From JAWRCU01 sp033542235 (GTDB taxonomy: Bacteria > Pseudomonadota > Alphaproteobacteria > Rhizobiales > Rhizobiaceae), in contig NZ_JAWRCU010000005.1 in assembly GCF_033542235.1 (NCBI RefSeq), positions 1-64,000 of the forward strand: a stretch of 64,000 nt of DNA, read 5' to 3'. The translations under genes and the position numbers were made by a program. Positions within the stretch are counted from its first letter, which is position 1. The number at the start of each line of letters is the position of its first letter. The notes below the pieces were generated by a model. The model ran no database searches. It was not told where the DNA came from and was given only the letters and a program-made list of their open reading frames with translations. Below, piece by piece: positions 52,588 through 60,010 of the stretch.

Positions 52588-53289
52588 TTGGACGACACCA
52601 CGGCGCCGTTGGTTGCGCTGAGCAATGTCAGCCGGACCTACGACGGGGGCTCGCTTGTCGCGCTGAGCGCGATCAACCTGGCAGTCGAGCGTGGTGCCTT
52701 CGTTTCGATCGTCGGCGCGAGCGGCAGCGGCAAGAGCACCCTCGTCCACATCATGGCGGGGTTCGACTGGCCGACGGCGGGTCGCGTTCTGTGGCAGGGC
52801 AGGGAGGTCGTGGACAGGCATTCCTGGACCGCGCTCAGGCGAGAGAAGATCGGCATCGTATTTCAGGAGTTCCTGCTGTTGCCGACGCTGTCCGCACTCG
52901 AAAATGTCGAGATCGCGATGAGCGGCACCGGCCTCTCTGCAAGCACGCGGCGCAGCCGCGCAGCCGAACTCCTCGATCAGGTAGGTTTGAGCGGCCGCCT
53001 TAAGCATTTGCCCTTCGCGCTGTCAGGCGGCGAGAGGCAGCGCGTCGCGATTGCCCGCAGCATCGCCAACGGGCCGGAACTTCTGCTGGCGGACGAGCCG
53101 ACCGGCAATCTGGACAGCCGCAGTACCGAGGCCGTCCTGGAGCTCCTGTTCGCGTTGCGCCGCAGAGCCGGGATGACGCTCGTGCTTGTCACCCATGATG
53201 AGGCGATCGCTTCGCTCGCCGACACTGTCGTCCGAATCAAGGACGGCCGCATTGTCGATGCCGGTAGGGGGACCCAGGAGGCGCGCTGA
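52588..53289 (+). CDS. LolD/MacB-type ABC transporter ATPase
   Basis: A 233-residue ABC ATPase. Walker A GASGSGKST, signature LSGGERQRVAIARS and Walker B LLLADEPTGNLDS are intact, with a D-loop and His in VTHDEA. This sequence type drives MacB/LolCDE-type permeases by mechanotransmission. TTG at 52588 follows AGGGA and is preferred. The stop overlaps the permease ATG (TGATG). Confidence 0.93.
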   Translation: MDDTTAPLVALSNVSRTYDGGSLVALSAINLAVERGAFVSIVGASGSGKSTLVHIMAGFDWPTAGRVLWQGREVVDRHSWTALRREKIGIVFQEFLLLPTLSALENVEIAMSGTGLSASTRRSRAAELLDQVGLSGRLKHLPFALSGGERQRVAIARSIANGPELLLADEPTGNLDSRSTEAVLELLFALRRRAGMTLVLVTHDEAIASLADTVVRIKDGRIVDAGRGTQEAR

Positions 53290-54407
53290 TGACACTCGCG
53301 ATGCTCGCCTGGCGCAACTTGCTACGCCGCCCGGCGCGGACGGTCCTGCTGGTGCTCGGCATTGCGCTCGCTGTCGCGACCGCGCTTGCGCTGCTCGCCC
53401 TGTCGCGGAGCATCGAGAGAACGACGGGCGAGAGCTCGCTCGAGCGGGGCGCCGAACTGACCGTCTCCCAGCGCGGTGCCGCCGACCTGTTCGGCGGCTT
53501 CGTGCCGGCCAGCCTCGAAAAGGCGATCGCAGCAGTGCCGGGTGTAGCGGGCGTCGCCGGCGAGCTCGCCATGTTCGCGCCGGTCGACAATGAAAACCAA
53601 TTCCTTGCAGTCGGCATGGCTGATTCCAGCTATTTCTGGCCATCCATGCCGCTTGCCGCCGGACGGTTGCCCGAGAAGGGCGAGCGCTATGTCGTGGTGC
53701 TCGGCGATAATGTTGCCAAGGCGCTGAACAAGGGGGTCGGTCAGGATGTGACGATCTTCGACCACAGCATGAGGATCGTCGGCGTCGCGGGCTATAAGAC
53801 AGCCATCAATCGTGGCGTCATCTACCTCAGGCTGCAGGATCTGCAGGAGCTTGCCTTTCGTGCCGACCAGGTGACGCTGTTCTACCTCGCGCTCCAACCT
53901 GGCATCGGTGCCGAGGGCCGGGACGCCATTAGGAACAAGATCGAGGCGCTCGGCCCGTTCAGCGTTGCCCCGACGGACCAGCTCTTCTCGCATGACCGCA
54001 ATGTCGAGGTGCTGCGCGCCGTATCGCTGGTGATCTCCGTGATCGCGCTGACGACGGCGGGCATCAGCGTGCTCAACGTGCTTCTTATGGCGGTACAGGA
54101 GAGGACGCGGGAGACCGGCATCATGATGGCGATCGGTTGGAGCGATCGGCGCATCGTGGGAACGATCATGCTCGAAGGCGTCCTCACCGGCCTCGCCGGC
54201 TGTGCTGTCGGCGTGCCACTCGGTTTTTTTGCCTGCTCTTTCTTCAACTTCCTGCCCGTTGTCGGCAGGTATCTCGCATTCCAGCCTTCGTTCGGCATCG
54301 TAGCGCCCAGCGTAGCGGGAGCGTTGCTGCTTTCCGTGCTCGGATCACTCTATCCCGCCTGGAGAGCCGTCTCGATGACGCCGGCCGACGCATTGAGGCG
54401 CGCCTGA
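53289..54407 (+). CDS. FtsX/MacB-type ABC transporter permease
   Basis: A 372-residue permease: one N-terminal membrane helix (MLAWRNLLRRPARTVLLVLG), a periplasmic domain of about 200 residues, then three helices with the FtsX signature (RTRETGIMMAIGWSDRRIVG). Forms a complex with the coupled ATPase. Substrate could be lipoprotein, lipid or peptide; unknown. Ends MTPADALRRA, typical of the family. No membrane fusion protein is encoded here. Confidence 0.92.
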   Translation: MTLAMLAWRNLLRRPARTVLLVLGIALAVATALALLALSRSIERTTGESSLERGAELTVSQRGAADLFGGFVPASLEKAIAAVPGVAGVAGELAMFAPVDNENQFLAVGMADSSYFWPSMPLAAGRLPEKGERYVVVLGDNVAKALNKGVGQDVTIFDHSMRIVGVAGYKTAINRGVIYLRLQDLQELAFRADQVTLFYLALQPGIGAEGRDAIRNKIEALGPFSVAPTDQLFSHDRNVEVLRAVSLVISVIALTTAGISVLNVLLMAVQERTRETGIMMAIGWSDRRIVGTIMLEGVLTGLAGCAVGVPLGFFACSFFNFLPVVGRYLAFQPSFGIVAPSVAGALLLSVLGSLYPAWRAVSMTPADALRRA

Positions 54408-54548
54408 GTCCAGGCCTCTATCCAGGTCGGGCTTGAAATGGCGGCTGCAGCGGCGCACCATGTATTTCAGGGTGGTAAAGACGCTCCGGTATCGGGGCGA
54501 CAGATTCCCGCGCCGAGGGGAGGGGCGCAATATCACTTGGAGGAAACG

Positions 54549-54980
54549 ATGAACGTCAAAGCCATTCTGGAAGGCAAGGGACGCGACGTCCACACGATCG
54601 GACCCAACCAGACTCTCGCCCAGGCGATCAAGCAACTTACCGATCACAAGATCGGCGCGCTCGTAGTCACCAATGGCGATCGCAAGGTGATAGGCATCCT
54701 TTCGGAGCGCGATATCGTCAGGGTGCTGGCAAAGCACGGCGCGTCGGCGCTGGACCAGAGCGTTCGACAGGCGATGACGGCCAAGGTCAACATCTGCAAC
54801 GAAAACCACACGATCAACCAGGTCATGGAAATCATGACTGAGGGCCGGTTCCGGCATCTGCCCGTCGAAAAAAACGGCCAGCTCGACGGCATCATCTCGA
54901 TCGGCGACGTTGTGAAAAAGCGCATCGAGGAGGTCGAGCGCGAGGCGGAAGACATCAAGCAGTATATCGCAACCGCATAA
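54549..54980 (+). CDS. Tandem CBS domain protein
   Basis: A 143-residue protein made only of two CBS domains (about residues 10-62 and 75-130; GILSERDIVRVLAKHG, GIISIGDVVKKRIEE). Such stand-alone pairs bind adenosyl ligands and are common stress or energy sensors. GGAGGAAACG directly precedes the ATG. A terminator follows. Confidence 0.93.
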   Translation: MNVKAILEGKGRDVHTIGPNQTLAQAIKQLTDHKIGALVVTNGDRKVIGILSERDIVRVLAKHGASALDQSVRQAMTAKVNICNENHTINQVMEIMTEGRFRHLPVEKNGQLDGIISIGDVVKKRIEEVEREAEDIKQYIATA

Positions 54981-54983
54981 GAG

Positions 54984-55016
54984 GAGCCGCCGCTCCGACA
55001 ATCCGGGGCGGCGGCT
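54984..55016 (+). terminator. Terminator after the CBS gene
   Basis: AGCCGCCGCTCC and GGGGCGGCGGCT form a 12-bp G-C-rich stem with a short loop, three bases past the stop and followed by TTGTGT. It lies between the convergent CBS and YjhX-family genes. Confidence 0.65.
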
Positions 55017-55021
55017 TTGTG

Positions 55022-55279
55022 TCAGCGGTTGTCCAGTTCGGAACGGACGAGCTCCAGCCCTCGCCGCGTGATGCGGTAGGGGCCGCTGTTCGAGGAGGCG
55101 ACCGCCTTCTTCCTCTTCAATTTCCTGAACAGGTCGAGGTCGATTCCCTGAAAGCGCCAGCCGTCGCGCGTGAGGCAGTCGACGGTGATGATGCGCCTGC
55201 GGTCGTCTTTCTTGACTTCGATCCGACCGCCTTGGGCGAGCAGGTGCAGAATGCGCTGTTCTGTGCGCGATATGTCCAT
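55022..55279 (-). CDS. YjhX family (UPF0386) protein
   Basis: An 85-residue protein that matches YjhX throughout: ISRTEQRILHLLAQGGRIEV, ITVDCLTRDGWRF and a C-terminal PYRITRRGLELVRSELDNR. E. coli YjhX has been described as a toxin whose partner is the GNAT YjhQ; no such partner is adjacent here, though two GNAT genes follow gatB 1.8 kb away. In rhizobia it is generally a solitary conserved gene, so toxicity should not be assumed. The start is the Met of MDISRTEQ. Confidence 0.9.
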   Translation of the reverse strand: MDISRTEQRILHLLAQGGRIEVKKDDRRRIITVDCLTRDGWRFQGIDLDLFRKLKRKKAVASSNSGPYRITRRGLELVRSELDNR

Positions 55280-55561
55280 TGAAGTTCCCGTGAAAACCTG
55301 GCCTGCGGCCAACGGAGAAAGCCGCAACCGAAGGCTCGGTGCGGCGGTTCAGGTTTTCAGGCCCTGATCTCGACGATCAGGGCTTCAACGGGATTCAGAC
55401 GAGTTGAACATCCACACTCCAGCGGGATGCCTGCGCCATAGCACAGGCAGTTGATGAACGCGAGAGCGGTTGCAACAGCGCAGCGTTTGATCTAGCGGAC
55501 TGTGTTGGGTTTGCCGGGCACCAGCGCCCGGCAAACCTGAGAGATCGCAGACGGACGCTTC
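55280..55561. promoter_or_regulatory. Divergent spacer and structured gatB leader
   Basis: A 282-base spacer between yjhX and gatB with two strong hairpins: GCCCTGATC/GATCAGGGC at 55361-55383, and a perfect 11-bp stem GTTTGCCGGGC/GCCCGGCAAAC at 55509-55536, the second ending 25 bases before the gatB start. Neither is followed by a T-tract in the plus direction. A structured mRNA leader is possible; no known riboswitch family was recognised. Confidence 0.4.
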
Positions 55562-57061
55562 ATGACCATCATCGACACTCGCACGCCAGAACCGAAACGC
55601 TTTATCCCCGGCGCCACCGGCGACTGGGAGGTGATCGTCGGCATGGAGGTGCATGCGCAGGTGAAGTCCGAGGCCAAGCTCTTCTCCGGCGCCTCGACAG
55701 CGTTCGGCGCGGCCCCCAACGCCAATGTCAGCCTGGTCGATGCGGCTATGCCCGGCATGCTGCCGGTCATCAACGAGGAATGCGTCAAGCAGGCGATCCG
55801 CACGGGGCTGGGGCTGAAGGCCAAGATCAACCTGAAGTCGGTTTTCGACCGCAAGAACTACTTCTATCCGGATCTGCCGCAGGGCTATCAGATATCCCAG
55901 TACAAGCAGCCGATCGTGGGCGAGGGAACGATAATCGTCTCGGTCGGCCCGGATCGCGAGGGCAAGTTCGAGGACATCGAGGTCGGCATCGAGCGCCTGC
56001 ACCTCGAGCAGGATGCCGGCAAGTCGCTCCACGATCAGCACCCGACGATGTCCTATGTGGATTTGAACCGTTCCGGCGTGGCGCTGATGGAGATCGTGTC
56101 GAAGCCCGACATGCGCTCTTCGGAGGAGGCCAAGGCCTATCTGACCAAGCTGCGCACCATCGTGCGCTATCTCGGCACCTGCGATGGCAACATGGACGAG
56201 GGCTCGATGCGCGCCGACGTGAACGTGTCCGTGCGGCGACCGGGAGGGCAGTTCGGCACGCGCTGCGAGATCAAGAACGTCAACTCGATCCGCTTCGTCG
56301 GTCAGGCGATCGAATACGAGGCGCGGCGCCAGATCGCCCTCATCGAGGATGGCGGCAAGGTCGAGCAGGAGACACGGCTGTTCGATCCCAACAAGGGTGA
56401 GACGCGGTCGATGCGCACCAAGGAAGAGGCGCATGACTACCGCTATTTCCCTGATCCGGATCTGCTGCCGCTTGAATTCGACCAGGCCTATGTCGACGCG
56501 CTCGCTGTCCATCTGCCCGAGCTTCCCGACCAAAAGAGGATGCGGCTTGTCGAGAGCCTCGGACTTTCAGCCTATGACGCGTCCGTGCTCGTGTCCGAGA
56601 AGTCAATAGCCGACTATTTCGAGCAGGTGGCGGAGGGCCGGGACGGCAAAATGGCCGCGAACTGGGTCATCAACGACCTGCTCGGCGCTTTGAACAAAGC
56701 GGGCCATGTCATTGAAGATTCGCCCGTTTCGCCGGCTCAGCTTGGCACGATCATCGATCTCATCAAGGAAGGCGTGATTTCCGGCAAGATCGCCAAGGAT
56801 CTGTTCGAAATCGTCTGGAAAGAGGGCGGCGACCCACGTGTGATCGTCGAGACTCACGGCATGAAGCAGGTCACCGATACGGGGGCGATCGAGAAGGCTG
56901 TCGACGACGTGATCGCGGCCAACCCGGACAAGGTCGAGCAGGCCAAGGCGAAGCCAACGCTTGCCGGCTGGTTCGTCGGGCAGGTCATGAAGGCGACCGC
57001 CGGCAAGGCCAACCCGCAGTCGGTCAACGAGCTGGTCAAGGCGAAGCTCGGAATCCAATGA
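55562..57061 (+). CDS. gatB: Aspartyl/glutamyl-tRNA(Asn/Gln) amidotransferase subunit B
   Basis: Kinase and tRNA-binding subunit of GatCAB, which converts misacylated Glu-tRNA(Gln)/Asp-tRNA(Asn) to the correct forms; essential where GlnRS or AsnRS is missing. The 499-residue protein has IVGMEVHAQVKSEAKLF, KNYFYPDLPQGYQISQ, DLNRSGVALMEIV and the YqeY-like tail (AKPTLAGWFVGQVMKATAGK). The stop overlaps the next ATG by four bases. Confidence 0.97.
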   Translation: MTIIDTRTPEPKRFIPGATGDWEVIVGMEVHAQVKSEAKLFSGASTAFGAAPNANVSLVDAAMPGMLPVINEECVKQAIRTGLGLKAKINLKSVFDRKNYFYPDLPQGYQISQYKQPIVGEGTIIVSVGPDREGKFEDIEVGIERLHLEQDAGKSLHDQHPTMSYVDLNRSGVALMEIVSKPDMRSSEEAKAYLTKLRTIVRYLGTCDGNMDEGSMRADVNVSVRRPGGQFGTRCEIKNVNSIRFVGQAIEYEARRQIALIEDGGKVEQETRLFDPNKGETRSMRTKEEAHDYRYFPDPDLLPLEFDQAYVDALAVHLPELPDQKRMRLVESLGLSAYDASVLVSEKSIADYFEQVAEGRDGKMAANWVINDLLGALNKAGHVIEDSPVSPAQLGTIIDLIKEGVISGKIAKDLFEIVWKEGGDPRVIVETHGMKQVTDTGAIEKAVDDVIAANPDKVEQAKAKPTLAGWFVGQVMKATAGKANPQSVNELVKAKLGIQ

Positions 57062-57564
57062 CGATGTTCGTGCGCACAGCCAGCGAACGCGACCTCGCTG
57101 CCGTGCGCGAGCTTCTCGTCGAGACGTGGCACGCCACTTATGATCACATCTACGGTGTGGAACGCGTGACGGCGATCACGAACGACTGGCACTCCATCGC
57201 TTCTCTCGGCAGTCGGCTGACCAAGCCCCATTCCGAGTTTCTCGTGGCTGACGATGGCAAAGAGATATCGGCCATGGCTTTCGCGGCAGCCGATTCTGAT
57301 GGAAAGGTCGTGAAGCTTTACCAACTCTATGTCCGCCCCGGATTTCAGGGTCGCGGCATTGGCGGGATGCTGCTCGACGAAATTCTGGACTGCTTCCCCG
57401 ACGCTGAAATGATAAGGCTCGAGGTCGAGGAGGCGAACGACCGGGCCATCGCCTTCTACAAGGCATATGGATTCGCGGAGGCCGGCCGCACCGGCCATTG
57501 CGGCGTAGCAGGTTCCGGCATTCCGGCGCTCGTTTTCGAGCGGCCGCTCGGCGCTTGGCACTGA
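57058..57564 (+). CDS. GNAT N-acetyltransferase
   Basis: A 168-residue Gcn5-related acetyltransferase. The acetyl-CoA loop is RPGFQGRGIGGML (motif A), and motif B is LEVEEANDRAIAFYKAYGF. Substrate unknown. Coupled to gatB by an ATGA overlap, so probably translated together with it; a functional link to GatCAB is unproven. Confidence 0.9.
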   Translation: MTMFVRTASERDLAAVRELLVETWHATYDHIYGVERVTAITNDWHSIASLGSRLTKPHSEFLVADDGKEISAMAFAAADSDGKVVKLYQLYVRPGFQGRGIGGMLLDEILDCFPDAEMIRLEVEEANDRAIAFYKAYGFAEAGRTGHCGVAGSGIPALVFERPLGAWH

Positions 57565-57592
57565 GATCACGAAGAATCGGGACTGAGAGGCC

Positions 57593-58066
57593 GTGGCCGC
57601 CGAGCTGATGGAACTGCTGATCCGCGAAGCCTGTGAGGGGGACATCGACGGGATCGTCGAGTGCCTGGCCGATGATACCGTCGGCGGACACGGCAACACC
57701 ACCGACGAAGCCGCACGACCCCGCTATCTGGCGGCCTTCGCGCGGATTGCGGCGAGCCCCAATGATCGGCTCTACGTTGCCGAGTTGGAGGGCGAGGTGG
57801 TCGGCACCTTTCAGACGACGCTGATCACGGTTATGAACCTGCACGGACGGCCCGACATGACGATCGAGGCCGTGCATGTCCGGGCCAAGGCCCGTGGCAA
57901 GGGCGTGGGCGCTGCGATGATGCGTTTTGCGATCGAGGAGGCGCGCCGCGCCGGGGTACGCCTTGTGCAGCTGACCTCAAATGCCAAACGCGTCGACGCG
58001 CACCGCTTTTACGAGCGTCTCGGCTTTGTGAAGAGCCATGTCGGCTTCAAGATGAGGTTCGACTAG
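57593..58066 (+). CDS. GNAT N-acetyltransferase
   Basis: A 157-residue acetyltransferase with motif A VRAKARGKGVGAAMMRFA and motif B LTSNAKRVDAHRFYERLGF. It is unlike its upstream GNAT neighbour in detail and may have a different substrate. The GTG at 57593 has little room for its SD, so the ATG at 57608 is an alternative. Follows the other GNAT by 28 bases. Confidence 0.88.
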   Translation: MAAELMELLIREACEGDIDGIVECLADDTVGGHGNTTDEAARPRYLAAFARIAASPNDRLYVAELEGEVVGTFQTTLITVMNLHGRPDMTIEAVHVRAKARGKGVGAAMMRFAIEEARRAGVRLVQLTSNAKRVDAHRFYERLGFVKSHVGFKMRFD

Positions 58067-58129
58067 CCGCATCGCACTTGTTTTTGTTCGCCGGCGACGC
58101 CATAAGGCTCGCAGGCGACGAGGACCACG

Positions 58130-58528
58130 ATGAAGAAGTTTCTGCTGCAGTTTTTCACATGGTGGAACGGTCAGACGCTGGGCACGCGCTTCCATACCTG
58201 GCGGTACGGGACGCCTGTCGGCGAGGACGAGTTCGGCAACCTGTATTACCAGGGAGGCACGGATTCGGAAGGCCGCACGCGGCGCTGGGTGATTTACAAC
58301 GGCTATTCGGAAGCCTCCGCAATTCCGCCTGGCTGGCATGGGTGGATGCACCATCGCGTCGACACGCCGCCTTCAAAGGAAAACTACAAGGCGCGCGAAT
58401 GGCAGAAGCCGCATCGGCCGAATTTGACCGGGACGGCCAAAGCATACCGGCCGAAGGGTTCGGTGCTCGGCAACGAGAAGCGTCCGCGGGTGACCGGCGA
58501 CTACGATGCCTGGACGCCGGGCGGTTGA
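58130..58528 (+). CDS. NADH:ubiquinone oxidoreductase subunit NDUFA12-like
   Basis: A 132-residue homologue of the mitochondrial complex I accessory subunit NDUFA12 (B17.2), an alphaproteobacterial trait. FFTWWNGQTLGTRFHTWRYG, VGEDEFGNLYYQ, RRWVIYNGYSEASAIPPGWH and the C-terminal RVTGDYDAWTPGG are diagnostic. Located on the matrix-equivalent arm of complex I. GAGGA precedes the ATG. Followed by a DUF2155 gene, the usual order in Hyphomicrobiales. Confidence 0.95.
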   Translation: MKKFLLQFFTWWNGQTLGTRFHTWRYGTPVGEDEFGNLYYQGGTDSEGRTRRWVIYNGYSEASAIPPGWHGWMHHRVDTPPSKENYKAREWQKPHRPNLTGTAKAYRPKGSVLGNEKRPRVTGDYDAWTPGG

Positions 58529-58653
58529 ACGCCGGCCGGACATTTCTCGCCACAATCGCAAAGTACCCGCTTGATGATACGCGCCACGCGCCGGCAAACG
58601 TTCCACATGCCGGCTTGCTCGTGGGAATGACGGGGATCTTTACCGGTAGCCGG

Positions 58654-59073
58654 ATGACCAAGACGAAATTTGCCCGCGCCGCCTTGCTTGCCGCCGGGCT
58701 TCTTGCCGCCACGTCAGCAACAGCGGCCGAACGTATCAGCAATCCGGTCGCCGAGTTCACCGGTATCGACAAGATCACCGGCCGCATCATCACTTTCGAC
58801 GTCTACATCAACGAGACGGTGCAATTCGGCGCGCTGCAGGTGACGCCGCGCGTCTGCTATTCGGCGCCCCAGGACCAGGAGCCCAAGACCGATTCCTTCG
58901 TCGAGGTCGACGAGATCACGCTCGACCGCAAGATTCGCCGCATCTTCACCGGCTGGATGTTCGCCGAAAGTCCGGGTCTCAATGCCGTCGAGCATGCCGT
59001 CTATGATGTTTGGCTGAAGGCCTGCAAGCAGAAGTCCGACGTGCCGCCGCCCGAGACGCCCAAAACGAACTGA
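58654..59073 (+). CDS. DUF2155 exported protein
   Basis: A 139-residue secreted protein with signal peptide (MTKTKFARAALLAAGLLAAT, cleavage after TAA) and a DUF2155 domain: FTGIDKITGRIITFDVYINE, VTPRVCYSAPQDQEPKTDSF and GWMFAESPGLNAVEHAVYDV. Two cysteines (VCYS, KACKQK) could be bridged. Function unknown. An upstream ATG at 58627 is possible. It follows the NDUFA12 gene. Confidence 0.9.
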   Translation: MTKTKFARAALLAAGLLAATSATAAERISNPVAEFTGIDKITGRIITFDVYINETVQFGALQVTPRVCYSAPQDQEPKTDSFVEVDEITLDRKIRRIFTGWMFAESPGLNAVEHAVYDVWLKACKQKSDVPPPETPKTN

Positions 59074-59075
59074 AG

Positions 59076-59930
59076 TCAGTCCGGCGCATGTGAGGTTGCC
59101 GAATCGATGAAGGCGACCATCTCCTCGAACAGCGCCTGGCTCCAGATGTCGTTGTGGCCATAGCCGTGCAGGATTCTGAACTCCTTGGGCTCCGGCGCTG
59201 CATTGAACAGGGCCTTGCCGGAGCTCAACGGGACCGAGTTGTCGAGATCGCCATGAAGAAACAGCTTCGGCTCAGTGACCCGGGCGATCCTGAGGTCGGA
59301 GCGAAAGCTGTCTTTCATCAGCGCACCGACCGGGAGGAATGGGTACATGGCGCGCGCCAGCGCCACGATCGATTGATAAGCGGAAACCAGCACTACCGCT
59401 GCAGGGTGGCGCTCCGCGGCCGTGTTGATTGCGACTCCGGTACCCAGCGAGCGACCCAGGATGACGATCGGTGATGAGGGATCTCGAGCTGCGAGCCAGT
59501 CGAAAGCGGCAAGTCCATCCGTCAGCAGACCGGCTTCGGTCGGTGATCCCGTCGACCCCGGATAGCCGCGATAGGATATTGCCAGCAAACCGTACCCGTG
59601 CGCGGACAGCCAGTCGCCGAGAAAACCGTAACTGGCGATGTCGTCGCCATTGCCTGGAAAAAGCAGAACCGTGGGCCGCTGCTTGGCTGCGGCAATATAG
59701 AGTGCGGCAAGCCTCTCTCCGTCCGGCGTCGCTATGGTCGCGCGCGAACCCCACGGCGCTATTGCGGGCAATGCAGCTGCGGCATTCAATGCTCCCGGAT
59801 AGAGCAGGGTGCGCTGCGCGAAATACATGACCGCCACGGCCAACGCATAGGCGATGGCGACGACGATCAGGAGCGCTTTCAGGATATTCCAGATCGCGGC
59901 TGCTCCGCCTCTGGAGCGGCGTGCAAGCAA
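59076..59930 (-). CDS. Membrane-anchored alpha/beta hydrolase
   Basis: A 284-residue hydrolase of the Bem46/ABHD13-like group. The N-terminus has one membrane helix (LLIVVAIAYALAVAVMYFA), then YPGALNAAAALP, the nucleophile in GRSLGTG (about residue 165), Asp in HGDLDNSVPL and His in GYGHNDIW. The start is TTG at 59930 with no good SD; no ATG precedes the helix. Convergent with DUF2155. Confidence 0.82.
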   Translation of the reverse strand: MLARRSRGGAAAIWNILKALLIVVAIAYALAVAVMYFAQRTLLYPGALNAAAALPAIAPWGSRATIATPDGERLAALYIAAAKQRPTVLLFPGNGDDIASYGFLGDWLSAHGYGLLAISYRGYPGSTGSPTEAGLLTDGLAAFDWLAARDPSSPIVILGRSLGTGVAINTAAERHPAAVVLVSAYQSIVALARAMYPFLPVGALMKDSFRSDLRIARVTEPKLFLHGDLDNSVPLSSGKALFNAAPEPKEFRILHGYGHNDIWSQALFEEMVAFIDSATSHAPD

Positions 59931-60010
59931 TTTGGATCGCTACGCCGCTCCATCTCTTTGTTTGCGCATCGGATTATCCGAAAACGCCGCGCATCTTTCA
60001 CTCCGATGCG

